DNA from: Nezara viridula
Lineage: Eukaryota > Arthropoda > Insecta > Hemiptera > Pentatomidae
DNA: 64,000 bases
Assembly (NCBI GenBank): GCA_928085145.1
Contig: OV725083.1
Coordinates: forward strand, 42,655,728 to 42,719,727
Direction of reading: 5' to 3'
In this document: positions 11,648 to 24,416 of the stretch, one piece after another
How positions within the stretch are numbered: position 1 is the first letter of the stretch
Layout of the letters: each line of letters begins with the position of its first letter
Notes under the pieces: generated by a model
The model's input: only the letters and a program-made list of their open reading frames with translations
Told to the model about the DNA's origin: nothing
The model's database searches: none
Translations under genes and position numbers: made by a program

Positions 11648-14600
11648 GTATTTTTAGCTTTTATAAACAATTTCATGGAGACTGTAATAAAAGTTTATTG
11701 AAAACTCTTTGATATATTTTTGTTTAATTTATTAATTAATTAATGTAATACAATAACTTCAAATTGAAATTCAATGTTTTTAATCATTTTCATTCAGATT
11801 ATAAATATGTAAAATTTTGGTATCGATCCTGAATAGGATTCATTGGTCCCATTTTATAAAATTGATACTAAATAAAATTATTTTAAAATACATATTATAT
11901 TTTTTTTCTAGTCTGAAATAGACTTAATCATCAATTATTATAGGTTACAATAATTTCAGAAAGTCTATTTTAATGATAAATATGTAAAATAAAATTTTGT
12001 TATTGATCCTAAATAGGATTCATTGGTTCCGTTTTGTAAAATTGATACTAAATAAAATTATTTCAAAATACATTTTTTTTTTCTAGTCTGAAATATACTT
12101 AATAATTAATTATTATAGGTTACGATAATTTCAGAAAGTCTATTTCGGACTAAAAAATAAAAACAATTAGAAACTGTTATTCAAAATTATTTTTATTTAA
12201 ACATTTTGATTTGAAGGATGATTTATAATTATTAAAAGTGTCCTCTGTAAATTATTTTGTGTTACATACATGTTATTCATCATAGCTATCAGTTTCAATA
12301 AACTATTTTAAAACTATGCGTATAAAACAAAATTAAATATTATTTTATATGCTTAATGTGCTGTGTAATATTTATTCACTACTTTTATTTATATATTTCC
12401 AGAGAAAAACGAAAAAATATAATAAAGAACATAAATATAACAGTGAAATTGTTCATCCTGTACTCGGTCAAAACCAACCCCTTGTTGAAGAGGAAGATCC
12501 TGATGTTCTAGAAGGTAATATCCATGTACATTTGTTGTTGGCATAAAATATTACAGTAATATTTCAGATTATTGGCTTACGTCTTTATAAAATAATCATA
12601 ATTTAGTATTAAAAAATGTCAATAAATATCATGGTATGTGTTGAGTGTTTATTTATATATATAGTTTTAGAAAATGGAATCCTAAAATATTGCATTAATT
12701 GAATTTGGGACATTGGTTGACATATGATATTAAAGGTCAGATTGATATATAGTTCATCTATATATCTTTTTATTGACACAGATTAATCTCTTATCAATTT
12801 TAATATATATATTTTTTTAACATTCCTAGATGGAGCTACATATGCTAGTGAAAAAATCAATTACTAATTTGTTTTATGAAACTTAGAACTTTCCAATGAA
12901 CAATATACCATAAAATATTTTTATTTTTTTACTTCTAGAGTAATAATTTAAAATAAATAAATTAAATGTATATAAATAAATGTTATTTATAAACCCATTG
13001 GTTTATTGCATGTAACCATCAAGTCCTATACATTTCTTTATAAAAATAAAATTATATACCATTTTATTTAAATACAACTTGTTTTAGACTTATTAATTTT
13101 CTATCTTTCATCACAATGTTTATTTAGGCCTGTTTGTGAATCCAAGTTTTTTTATATTATCCTAAGCTGAGGAAAATATTTAATATTTGAATTCAATGGT
13201 ATTATCTGTATTGTCATAAGTCTAGGCAAATTGTTACAAAAATTAGAGTCGTTTTGATTTTTTTAATGTTGTCTGGGTTGGTAAAATGTTAAAAAATTTA
13301 TATATATATATATGTAAATTCACATTCTCAGTTGGTCATTGATTCATTGTTTAGCTGCTATCAAACTGTCAGCAATAGAGAATTTTAATTTTTCATAGTT
13401 TTTTTTTTTCAAAGAACTCTATTTCGGGATCTATTACAGTGACAAGTTTTATGTTGGTTTAAAAATTATGGCACTTCCAGTCATGGGATTTATTGGAAAA
13501 CTTGGATTTTTTAAAACTTTTTTCAGGATGTTTAATTTATTTATATCCTAGTGAGGATTGGAATTAGGAAAAATATATTTGAGTTTAAAAATCGATTTAA
13601 TTCTATGTTTTTGGCAAGAAAAGAAGAATAAATTTAATTATATCTCAGGAAAAAAATTGAAAAGTGAGAAAAGTCAATATTTAAATACATTGTTTTCTCA
13701 TTATCTTCTTTTATATATTAAATTATTTTTCACCGTTTTATTTATTGATTGAGTTTTTCCGTACTTACATGTCTGTACTTTCTCTACTGTTAGGATTAGA
13801 AAATGTTTGAGGAATCATATTTTATTAATTCGTTGCCTATTGTAATTTAAGACTAGTCATTTAATATAAGTGAATGATAAACTTCTAAACTTCTCTTAAA
13901 TTAAATATGTTTATCATCTGAGTTTCCTTATGTTTAGCCGTTGACCCATGCGAGGGAAAATGCAGATCAGGACAAGTCTGTCAGCTTTCGGAAGGCGTAG
14001 CGATGTGTGTCTGTATACCCTCTTGCCCTGAAGAAGCTGACCCACGTCGAAAGGTATGTTGTTTTTTTTTATTCTTCTTTCAAACGTATATGACACAAAT
14101 AGCAAAACTATGGTCTTGAAACTTGTTGAATAATTATTTTATAGATTTTTTATATAACATTGTTGTCAGAGAATGCTACTGTCAACAATACTGTGACTGG
14201 TATAACTTAGTAATAGCTATTATTTGTGGAATATGTTGAAGTTTTGTATGGTTGGAAAAATTCATAAATAAGCTGAGAATCCACAGTAAATTTTGCAATA
14301 GTCATAGAGATCATCATTAGTTCTTAACTTCAGTATCTTCTTTTAATTTTCATAAATTATGGGGTAATTGATTTTGGCAGTTAAAAGAATGAGACTTCTA
14401 GTAAGAGAATTAAGCCAAACTGAAACAATTGTAAAATACTGTTTTGCCTCTTTTAGTGATGCCAGATTAGTGATTACCTTCATCTTGGTCTTCTATTTTC
14501 ATATTATAGCTTTATTCATTATAACACTTATTACTGAAACCTTGATTTTGGTTTATTATTTTCAATAATGAATGATGTACTTTTACAATAGACCCAGATA

Positions 14601-17600
14601 AAAAAAAAAAAAAGAATTAACTATCTTCCCTCAAATATTGAGGTTATACCTTTCAAGGTATATAGAACTAAATAAAAAAATCATTCCTCCACCATGAAGT
14701 AATGTTAATATAATACGCCATGTCATGTATTATTATTTGTTAAAATAACATCCAAAAGTTATAATATAGTATTAACCTGTAACTAGTTGCCCCGTGCGAA
14801 AAATTCACAGAAAATTTTGTACAGTGAAGAAATAGTAAAACAATGTGGAAAAAAGTAATACCTATGTATTAAGTAAGGAAGCAATTAATATTTTTTCCTT
14901 AGTCGATTACAATATTCCATTAAACATAATAGATCAAAATATTTATACAAATTGCCTTGTAGTTAATTAACCCTTTTTATTATTATATAAATACAAATAT
15001 TTTCTAATCATTTACTAGTCATATTATTTATTTTCGATACCATATTATTACTTTTTATGCAGATATATATTTTGCTAATGGATCACCAACATTCCTGTAA
15101 TCTAACTTCCTTTTATTATTGGCGACCTATTTTTTAACGCTGACTGGAAAGATAATAAAAGTACAAAATACAACCCCAAAATACAAGGACAAAATAATGC
15201 CCCGATCATAGGATATTTTAAATTATTAAAAAAAATAAAATTTTTGATTTAACACATCTATAATAAATAAATAAATAAAAACTCCTAACAGGTTTTCATT
15301 TTATATCTTGAGTTCTAAATTATTTAGGAAGGTACAGTTCATGTCATTTCGTGTAGTTTATAAGGCCCTGTATCCCTGCAAAATTTCGGGCAAATAGGTG
15401 GAAGAATATTGAAGTTATAACACTTTTTGTGATTTTTGAAATAAAACCAAAGGGGAGAGCCTTAGTTCAAATTTGTGGAAAATTTTTTTTATTTTTCGAT
15501 CGCTATAAAAATTCGTATTGGAGGGTCTTTCCAGCTGCGAAATACAAATCTTAACTCTTTTTCTCCTTAAAAAAATATTTCAACACACTTTACTCCTTCC
15601 GTCAATACAAATTGTTTAAATTATACATATTTCTAATCAATTTTAAACGATTTTTTTTTTTTGTTTTGTAGGTAATTCAGTAAACTTTCTAATTATCATG
15701 GGTACAATGTAGAAAAAAATGCATACTTTTTGAGTTATTCGCAAATAAAGTTGCTTTTCCTCCATAACTTTTTTTCCAGAAATTTCGAGGGGATGGGACT
15801 ATTTTTCGCATGTGAAGGAGAGGAATATCTACAAAATGAGTGGTCAATCATTGGATTTGATGAAGAATTGACGAAGTTATGGCGTACCGACAAAAAAACA
15901 CCTTTTAGAAATAATATATAGGGTACAGATAAACATATAAAACACAACATTACATCTCACAGTGACATGCCATTATCCAAAAGCCTTCATCAGTTTTCAC
16001 ACTATGACTATTGCCGGATCTCTAGATTCTGGCTCTTAAAAGAAACCACGTCTCTGTCAAAACCAAGTCCACTCAATCCGAACTTATGATATTGACTTTC
16101 AGTCTTTTTATTTAAAGATTAATCTCCCTCATGCAGGCCATATTCCAGCCCACCAAAGCTATCCAAGCTTGATTGACTAGATGAGGTCAATACTGTTCTT
16201 TGATTCTTTTTAAAATACTTCTTTTAAAGACATGGTTGCTGTTCTCCTATTTTAATATTTGGTGGCTATATACTATTTACTGGCCAGGCTTGTGAACATT
16301 ATGTTAAATCTGATGGAATTAAGTTTGATGTAGATAAATCTTGATTCTATTTCCCAAGAATACATTTCTAAACATTGGTTAAATTAATATATAAAAAAAA
16401 AAACTATATACATCAAATTGGTTAAGCAGTCTTCTTGTTAAAGTTTTCCATTAAGTTTTCCATAATAAATAATATAGAGACATAACTTAGAGAATCTTAA
16501 GTGTTTATGATTATCAATTTCTTGTTTCACCTAAATAATTTCTTTTTTTATTTTAGGTTTGCTCCAACTTAAATATAACTTACGATTCAGATTGTGCTAT
16601 TCATCAAATGAGATGTTGGTGTCGCAGCAGTGATCGTAAATGTGTAGGAGACAAGGAGAAGCTTAGCCACATACACATCGATTATTACGGAGAATGTAGA
16701 CAGCACGATGTACGTATAACCATTTCAAACTTAAAGTAAATAAGTTAATATTTTCTATATGTTACAATATATTTATTCTATTTATTTTAGGAATGCACCG
16801 AAAATCAAATGGCTGATTTTCCAAGAAGGATGAGGGATTGGTTATTCAATATAATGAGGGATAGTGCTGACAGGGAAGAACTGTCTCCTCATTATCTTAG
16901 AATGGAACGTGAAGCGGAAACTAACCTTACGAAGAGGTGGGTGAATGCAGCCATTTGGAAATTTTGTGACCTTGATACTAGCAATGATAGGTGAGTAAAA
17001 AAATATATATGAATTGTTAAATTAATATTTTTAAAACCTCTTTCTCTCGTTAAGATTTACCCTAAAACAACTGAATATAGAAAATGTATTGGATTAAAAA
17101 ATTAACAGGTTTCACAAGATGGCTTATTGATACCAGTCCCAAACTGATAGTACTCTTGTCGCTCAATATTTTCTGAAATTTGCCATAACTATTCATTGTA
17201 CGACGGTTGCACATTTTATGCATCTAATGGACTTAAAGCCTACATGGTCACTAACATTCAAAAGTGAATGATATTTTTACTCTGTTTTACTGAAAATCTG
17301 TGATGTTGTCTTCAATAAGATAAAAAAATAATGAAGATAACACGGTATCAGCTGTCATACTGTAATGTGAAGTTAGAAAGAAATGAGGAAGCAATACTAT
17401 ATATCTCAAGTTTTTCAATTTCCTTAATAGCATTTGGAATTTTATTTTAATTATGAAAACATTAAGTTCAATAAAAAAAAAAAAAAAAAATGACTTTATG
17501 AATATTATCAAAAAGTGAATAATTGTACACATAAATTAAATTATGTATCTAAAGAAATTTATATTTAAAGTTACAATAAAATTAACTTCATAATATATTA

Positions 17601-20600
17601 ATATGTGTATATGATCTACAAAATATTATTTATTATTTAATACCTATTATAAGATGAAAATAACCTCTATTTACTTTTATTTGAAAGCAGATCGACACTA
17701 ATGCGAGCATCGAAAAATTAATAATAGCTATATAAAAACAAATTATTACTGATAATATATTTTAGTACTTACTACCTACAGTGGTAAACTTTTTGATAGG
17801 TCTTATGTCATGCGTAGAAATATGTAGTCAGAAGTTATAGAAAAGCCTATAGGTTCTGCTTTTACCATATTTTATTTCTTTTACTGTTTCATTTTGATTT
17901 AATGTCAAGCTACCCAAATACTAAAGCATATTTAAGATATAGACAGAAATATTTCAAATGAAATTCCTTTTAATTTAATCTTCTTTAAATATCTTTCAAT
18001 TTCTGATATTTTTATATAATAATAGGTTTTACTGAGTTCAGCTTGAAATTAAATTGTATATTAAAGCAAATTCTATAGGTTATTTTATTTATTTATTTTT
18101 TTTTACAGGACGATATCCCGACATGAAGTATTCCCAATTCGTGCTCCTCTAATAGCTCTAGAACATTGTATTGCTCCATTTTTGGATAAATGTGATGCTG
18201 ATGGAAATCACAGAATTACCATGCAAGAATGGGCTTCGTGCTTGGAGATTAAGGAGGTATACAGTTTTCTTTAGAATCTTTATATTTTTATAAATATTAT
18301 ATGGGAATTACAAGTAAATTACTATGTATAAAATTGTTATTGGTTAATTTAAATGTCTCTAATGGGCCATTGCTTATTATTAATATGATGCTTTCTCGCG
18401 AAGAAAAATGACTTCATCTATCACCTGTCACCTGTGTTTACAAGTTGAGAACTGAGTGAATATTAAACCACTCGTTTTTAAAAGTCTTCTACACATCAGA
18501 AAGGCTTTGTTTGAATTTGATGAAATTGTTTAAGCAAATCATAGGAATTTAATTGTTTGAAAAAAAAAACTCCATTGAATCTATAGGTTTTTCGATTTTA
18601 TGTCACAATATATGTAAAAGAGCCAATGTGACAGGGATAGCTAAGGAAATATCAAATTGTAACAAAGTTTTTTTGAAAGATAAAAATTGAAATTCATTAA
18701 AATGGACCACTAGTCTAAAACAAAAGCAAGATTTTTTTCTTTTAAAATCATTAAGTATTTATTATATTTATTAAAAATAAATTTTTAGATGTTTAATTAA
18801 AATTTATGAATATAATAATAAACTGTATTTAAATAGATAAATTACTTTTATATCTGTATGGGTAAACTTTCACAAGTAGTTGATCAGAGTGTTGATGAAC
18901 GTGAAGTTTTATGTCCTGACACCTTATGTAATTTGATGACCACGATCTTCACTATACTCCATTTAAAGAAATCATCAATATTAGATAGATAGATAGAAAA
19001 ATAACTTTATTCTGGGACACAGTCCCTTGAGAATAACAAAATAGAACAAAATTAAAATATTACATCTAGCCAAAATAAAATCAATCGAACAAAAGAAATA
19101 ATGTAAAAAAAAAATATAAGGTAAAAATTCTATATACAAAACAAACTAAACTATATACAAAACCATTAATACTATGACAAGACACTTAAAGCTATTTGCT
19201 CTTATAGACCAGTATACACTTTTCCGAAAAAAATAAAGAATTAAAAAATAAAAATGTATCAAATTCTCTATTAAAATCCGCTCGAATGGTTAGCAAGTCA
19301 TATAAAGTGATAATACAAAAATTATTTTATGGACTTTAATTTAATGATTATTTAAAATATACTTTAATGGAGTGTTTATTTTTAATCACTTAATAAAATT
19401 TTATATTTAAAATCTTTTATACAGGATGTCTCAGTTCTCAGAGAGGTGATCCTAGACAAAATTTTTAAAAAAAATTTTATTTGATGTATGCGCCTTTCAA
19501 TTTCAAACGGAAAAGGAGTTAATTCAAATTTTGTCTTTTTTTTTAAGGTCATGTTTTTTCTTTCATAGAAAGCAATAACACAAACATTATTATTTCATTC
19601 AGGTAATTAAAAATTGCTTCGTAGTAAACTAGACAAAACTTCCTTCAAATATAAGTAGAGTTTGTCTTTGTCAAAACCATTTAAAGAGGAGTTTTGAGCG
19701 GCCAAACTTTGCTAAGTTGTACTTTTCATGGATTGTTCGCTATGTTTTTAACATACTACAACAATGCTACAGGTACCCCACATTTCTATTAAAATAACTG
19801 AATAAAATAATTTTTGTATTATCACTTTATATGAAAGAGAAAACCTGACCAGCTTAAGAAAGCCCAAAATTAGACTTAACTCCTTTTCCGTTTGAGATTG
19901 GCCCATACATCAAATGAAATTTTGTCTTTAATCACTTCACTGAGTTTAGCCATTGAGAAGTGAGATACCCTGTATATTTTGTGTAGACGATAATATTTAA
20001 TTATTTTAGAAAGATGTATTGTTCTATTATAATTAACTCAGTGAACAAAAACAAGTTTTCATTTTTTATATTAGTTATTCTCCATTTCATACAAGATGAA
20101 TTAACATTTTGAGGGTTATCCTTATCTTCAGGATTTTGGCATATTTTTTCTTATATATTACATAGCTGGTTTTTCGTATTCCTCATTGTCATTCTGTAGT
20201 TAAAAATGTATAATCTTGAGGTATATTTGAATTATTTAATTCATTATCACTCAAAAAAATGTTTTTATCAAATTAATTATATGCTAAAAAAAAAAAATGT
20301 TTACATAATTTGTGATAATATCAGTCTACTTATTGTTTAAAGTATTTTCCTTGGTTAAAATTTTTTTAGGTAATGAATAATGTTCACATATCAATGCCAC
20401 ATAAATTTATTTTCTGTTCTATCAGCCATCGATTGATGCTGGGTCCTGGAAATTGAAGTCTAAAAAAGTCATTCATATGAGAAATATTTTCTGTACACTC
20501 TACTCTATATTTTTTAAAAATATGATTGCTAGTAACCTTATTGATATATTGACTTTTGTAAAAATTATTAGAAATACTTCATTAACTAAGTATATTTTAA

Positions 20601-21023
20601 AACATATTAACTATAGCACACCACAATTCGATGTCATCCCAAACATTAGCTCATGGAATAACTTGAAACTAATTTTTTTTCTTTTTTCCTTATTATATTT
20701 TGAGGTTATATTTACAATTATATAAATCTATTACAAGATGATATTGTAATTTGCAAATAAAATCAAAGAGAAAAGAAATAAAACAGTTTATTGCTTCATG
20801 AGTTTGTCAATCATTATCATAGCTCCTTAGGAAAACCTACTTTATTTATTGAATCAAATAAATATTACAGCAGTTAAACAATATTTGATGTATTGATTAT
20901 AACAATTTTTCATCATCATATATTCAATAAATTTTCTAATCAATTAATTACATTTTCTTGTTGTTACAGGACGAAATCGAAGACCAATGTGATATTGTAA
21001 GAGATGAAAATGATGAAGAATAA
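11582..21023 (+). CDS. SPARC: SPARC (osteonectin/BM-40), complete, 7 coding exons
   Basis: Secreted matricellular glycoprotein that binds calcium and collagen and helps assemble basement membrane collagen IV. Coding exons: 11582-11647, 12403-12514, 13938-14053, 16557-16709, 16791-16990, 18109-18256, 20970-21023. All introns are GT-AG and all phases close to 282 residues (vertebrate and fly forms are about 300). Residues 1-21 are a signal peptide (MKK, leucine-rich core, PAEA). Residues 23-59 are a short, only mildly acidic N-terminal segment (VEEEDPDVLE). Residues 60-149 form the follistatin-like/Kazal module, with ten cysteines at 64, 68, 74, 83, 85, 89, 100, 111, 118 and 120 plus C127 and C145 and the YYGEC motif. 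Residues 150-265 form the extracellular calcium-binding domain, with MADFPRRMRDWLF, an irregular EF-hand around D209-E222 and a canonical EF-hand D245-E256. N-glycosylation sequons lie at N104 and N194. The start is the first ATG of the signal peptide. The family is recognised with high certainty; exact first-exon structure upstream is inferred. Confidence 0.96.
11797..12150 (+). repeat. Tandem duplication, period about 180 bp, in SPARC intron 1
   Basis: Two adjacent copies share gatcct-aataggattcattgg at offsets of 180 bases (11826 and 12006) and continue in register to tctatttcgg or its equivalent. Intronic and noncoding. Confidence 0.85.
12403..12514 (+). CDS. SPARC: SPARC coding exon 2 (N-terminal segment)
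   Basis: Encodes residues 23-59, basic at first (RKTKKYNKEHKY) then acidic (VEEEDPDVLE). Acceptor is tttccag, donor is gaag|gtaata. It leaves one base of codon 60. The acidic stretch is much shorter than in vertebrate SPARC, whose N-terminal domain binds many calcium ions with low affinity. Confidence 0.93.
12515..13937 (+). other. SPARC intron 2
   Basis: AT-rich intron with a short (TA)n near 13300; nothing else recognised. Confidence 0.7.
13938..14053 (+). CDS. SPARC: SPARC coding exon 3 (follistatin-like part)
   Basis: Encodes residues 60-98, starting AVDPCEGKC. Six cysteines (64, 68, 74, 83, 85, 89) form the follistatin EGF-like hairpin. Acceptor is tgtttag, donor is aaag|gtatgt. Confidence 0.96.
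14783..15922 (-). mobile_element. Helitron-like nonautonomous element (family H), copy A, in SPARC intron 3
   Basis: Read on the minus strand it runs from ctatatattatttct to gggcaactag followed by T. It shares most of its length with 21610-22063 and 62753-63440. A 63-codon frame at 15730-15921 matches one in copy B, but copy C has stops, so coding function is unlikely. Confidence 0.6.
15923..16556 (+). other. Rest of SPARC intron 3
   Basis: A patch around 15950-16200 is less AT-rich, but no gene, RNA or repeat partner is recognised. Confidence 0.5.
16557..16709 (+). CDS. SPARC: SPARC coding exon 4 (Kazal-like part)
   Basis: Encodes residues 99-149. Cysteines at 100, 111, 118, 120, 127 and 145 and the motif IDYYGEC mark the Kazal subdomain. 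NIT at 104-106 is a glycosylation sequon at the position conserved in the family. Acceptor is attttag, donor is gat|gtacgt, phase 0. Confidence 0.96.
16791..16990 (+). CDS. SPARC: SPARC coding exon 5 (EC domain helix and first EF-hand)
   Basis: Encodes residues 150-215 plus two bases of R216. It carries the strongly conserved MADFPRRMRDWLFNIMRD block, the collagen-contact helix region and NAAIWKFCDLD, the start of the first EF-hand. The intron before it is only 81 bp. Donor is atag|gtgagt. Confidence 0.97.
16991..18108 (+). other. SPARC intron 5
   Basis: AT-rich; an A18 tract near 17472. Nothing else recognised. Confidence 0.7.
18109..18256 (+). CDS. SPARC: SPARC coding exon 6 (paired EF-hands)
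   Basis: Completes R216 and encodes residues 217-265. It contains FPIRAPLIALEHC and the canonical calcium loop DADGNHRITMQE at 245-256. Acceptor is ttttacag, donor is gag|gtatac. Confidence 0.97.
18981..19040 (-). mobile_element. 3' end of a LINE/SINE family with hairpin and (TCTA)n tail
   Basis: Minus strand: a hairpin gggac-tgtg-tccc (19014-19026 region), then an AATAAA signal, then a TCTA simple-repeat tail at 18981-18996. The same module recurs at 53805-53915 and 55018-55060 with different tails. The 5' limit is unclear, perhaps to about 19215. Confidence 0.6.
19419..19974. mobile_element. Foldback MITE with acagg-tgtctca-type termini in SPARC intron 6
   Basis: Left end atacaggatgtctcag and right end the inverse of atacagggtatctcac. 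Both arms contain aaacggaaaaggagttaa in inverted order. About 556 bp. A fragment of an inner part (tcatataaagtgataatac) also occurs at about 19300. Confidence 0.8.
20970..21023 (+). CDS. SPARC: SPARC coding exon 7 (C-terminus)
   Basis: Encodes the last 17 residues: DEIEDQC then an acidic tail ending DENDEE, followed by TAA. The single cysteine (C272) is the usual partner of the cysteine before the second EF-hand. Acceptor is gttacag. Confidence 0.94.
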   Translation, partial: DEIEDQCDIVRDENDEE

Positions 21024-21073
21024 GGTTCTGATGTCTCGTCTATCCTTTTTTTGTACCAAAGTATTTTGTAACA

Positions 21074-21079
21074 AATAAA
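21074..21079 (+). terminator. SPARC polyadenylation signal
   Basis: AATAAA 51 bases after the SPARC stop codon, followed by a T-rich stretch. It is the first canonical hexamer downstream, so a very short 3' UTR is likely. Confidence 0.7.
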
Positions 21080-21609
21080 TCCTATTTATAAAATCATTTT
21101 AGTACATCATGATACATTATTTTATCAATGTATTATTTTTTTTTAATAATAAATGTTTAGTTAAGAACTATTAACTATTTTTGATATTCTTATTTTAATT
21201 CTGTGAAAATTTATTTTTAAAAAATCACTGCCATTTATGTTAACTAATTGTTTAATTTAAGTGTTGTTTTTTAATTCACTTATGATGTAATATTATAATT
21301 TTATGTACTTATAAGGTTTTTTTTTATTTTTTGAATTAATTGATATCGATCATACATTTAAAAATAACTTGGAAAAATAAATATTTTTAAATGGTCTATT
21401 AATTTTAACTGTGAATTAAATTTAATAAGTAATTTATGATTTTGGACTGTTAAATTTCTGATATCCAGAAATAACAAACAACAGTATTAGAATTCAAACT
21501 TAAATTTGAATAATGGGTTCCTGCCAACAAACTGGTGGATTTCATAAAACAGAATTAAAATTTCTAATTTTTTTTTAATGTTTGCTAAATGGTAAGGTGG
21601 TACTAAGCA

Positions 21610-22063
21610 TCCTATATATTATTTCTGGAACGTGTTTTTCTGTCGGTACAACATAACTTTGTCAATTCTTCATCAAATCCAATAATTGACCACTCATTTT
21701 GAAGATATTCTTCTCCTTCACATGCAAAAAATAGTCCTATCCTACCAAAATTTCTGGAAAAAAAGTTATGAAGGAAAAGAAACTTTATTCGCGAATAAGT
21801 CAAAAAGTATGTTTTTTTTTCTCATGATCGGGGCATTATTTTCTTTTTATTATCTTTCCAGTCAGCATTTAAAAATAGGTCCTAGCAAAGTAATTTGTAC
21901 AAATATTTTAGTCTATTATGTTAAATGGAATATTGTATTCGACCAAGCAAATCATATTAAAAACCTTCCTCACATAATACATAGGATTTACTTATTTCCA
22001 TATTGTTTTGCTATTTTTTCACTAATCAAAATTTTCTGCGAATTATTCGGACAGGCCAACTAG
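21610..22063 (+). mobile_element. Helitron-like nonautonomous element (family H), copy B
   Basis: Starts TCctatatattatttct, preceded by A, and ends ggccaaCTAG, followed by T. This is the A|T insertion geometry, with 5'-TC and CTAG-3', expected for Helitrons. No target duplication is visible. Lies 590 bp past the SPARC stop. Confidence 0.6.
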
Positions 22064-24408
22064 TTAGCCACAATGCAAAGTATTTTTTTCTGAAAAATAA
22101 GTCATCGTTCACTTGGGCTTAGGTCTTCTATGCCGATTTAATTTCTACTCATAATTTATTGAAATAAATGTGTATATATTACATGTGGGTACCGAGACAC
22201 ATTTTGTTATAAGAAGAAGTAATGTTGCCAACTATAGATAAAATTACATAATAATTCTGCTTTTTCATTTCTACATTTTATTGTTGATAGATACCTAAAA
22301 CCTTCTATTTCTTTTTTAGGATTTAACTGCCCTTAATAGGTTCTTATAATTTATACTTCATTGAGTTTTATACCTCTGATATATCCTACTTAAAAAAAAA
22401 AAAAACTTAAGATAATATAGACTTAGATTTCTAATATCTAAGTAAGATATGCTTATTTATAAATAAATCAATGTTAAGAGAGATATAATAGCTTCTGAGA
22501 AGAAATTAAAAAAAAGATAATTCATCTGACGTTTTTAATAAAAATATGAGTAGGTTCTATCTTTTTATGAATTCTTTACTATAACTTTAACATATTGATT
22601 TTACATAGATTTTCAGTGCTAATAGTTCAGCGATCATGGTCACTAATTTATTTAACCTCAATAGACGGAGGTTAACTGTAGGCAATAGAAGTCAATTCGC
22701 TATCCTAAAGTTTATGGGTAACGATCGATCTGCAATGGCAATAGTACTTTCATTATAGTTCAAAACTTTTGTGTCTCATTGCCTAAGTAATTTCCACAAA
22801 CACTATTAATTTTAGTGTCTTTTATAACTTGTAATTGATAATTTTGATTTTTTAATCAACACCAAACATATCTTATTCTAGTGAATAAAATTGTTCCTTC
22901 TCTGACATTCCTGGACCAGTAAATATATTTTAGAATATTTGAGCTATCTAATAATTTGTAATTAAAATATTCAGTCAAGATTCAGGTTGTTCAATCACAA
23001 ATTCTATCCGTGATTAAGAATCAAATATCAATTTTAGTTATTAATATCTTTCTTATGTTATTTCTAAAAATGAGACTGTAGAAAACTACACTAAAAATCG
23101 TGGTTATTTTTCTTCAGTAAATTAAATATTCTTACAATATCATAGTTTAATATATAATTTATAAAATAATAATATTAAATTTTAAAATTCATTATTTGGA
23201 TTTATTTTTGTTGGTACTTTACTGTAAGCAATTCATAAAAAATTTATTATTTTTTAATATATTTTTTTAAATATTTTTTTCTAGTTTTCTAGCTCATTAA
23301 AAAATGTGTATTATGTTTTAAAAAGTAACTTAGGTTTTTTACAAAGAATATTTAGACAGACAAATTTTCTTTATAACATATTATAGTTTTAGTGGTCCTC
23401 TTTGATAGATACCTACAGCTTTAAATTGTATCAGTTTTTCATTCTCATAGTTTTTAAGCGGTTTTATAAAGTGGTACAAACTTGGTTTAAGCTAGTGTTT
23501 TTTTCTTTCATATATGCTCTAAGAAAACCAAGTTATAAATCCCAGACTTATCTCACTCCAGTAAAAAAATGCAGATTATTACAAAAAAAGTCCAAAACTG
23601 GTGCAAAGTAATCCATTTTGACATATATATTTCCTTCCAATGTGTCTTAAGAAAACATGCATGGATTTTTAAGTTGACAGTTTTTAATAAAACACCTACT
23701 GGTAGAATGTCCCCAGTTTGAAAATTACAGAAAAAAAAAATATGACAAGAGAAAACACTAAGAGAAATTCTTCAAGATAGTGAAGAGCAAGTTTGTACTG
23801 TGTTAAAATTTCTAAAGTTAACAAAGTAATATGACAGGATATAAATTATAGTGAAATACCAATGACCTTTTAGGGTAGAAGCAAGTAAGAAAGAAAAAAA
23901 AAAATGTCTATTTTATTAGGCTCACTGTTCTTAATTAATATTAATTTTACAGGTTCAATGCTTATAACAGTTATATTTTTCATTCTAATAAAAATAAAGC
24001 CAAAGCTTCAGTTAATTATTTATGTGATATTCAAATTATTTATAATTATATATTCTTTACAAAAGTAAAAAGTAAAGAAAAAACATTTAATTTACAAAAT
24101 CTACTTCTCTCTATGACTCTTTTGGGTTGTAGTTTATTATTTCAAGGATTTCAACATCAAATTAAGGACCACTTCTTTCTTCCTTTTTTAATCTTATGTA
24201 TTTTTTCTTATTTTTTACATTTGACTATGCCAATGCCACCTTCTCCCTTCCCAGATTAATGTTATATAAATCATGATTTCTTTTCTAATAGGCATTGGCG
24301 ATTAGTAATTATGGGCAAGGTTATTGTAACATGATAATAGTAGTGCATGAATTTTAAGATTAAGTAGAATGTTATCCATAGAAAAGTAGTCCAGTCATTA
24401 ATTTTACA
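22064..24408. other. AT-rich intergenic stretch
   Basis: No gene or clear repeat recognised. Confidence 0.65.
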
Positions 24409-24416
24409 TATGACAC

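Noticed and set aside
14028..14052. CTGAAGA...GTCGAAA inside SPARC exon 3, resembling a hammerhead core
   Set aside because: It encodes the conserved PEEADPRRK stretch, has no stem I or cleavage triplet, and stem II does not pair; coincidence.
15730..15950. Two conserved-looking frames (63 and 71 codons), similar to one at 21612-21803
   Set aside because: They lie in copies of a repeat; the third copy has stops in the same frame, so DNA-level similarity explains the match.
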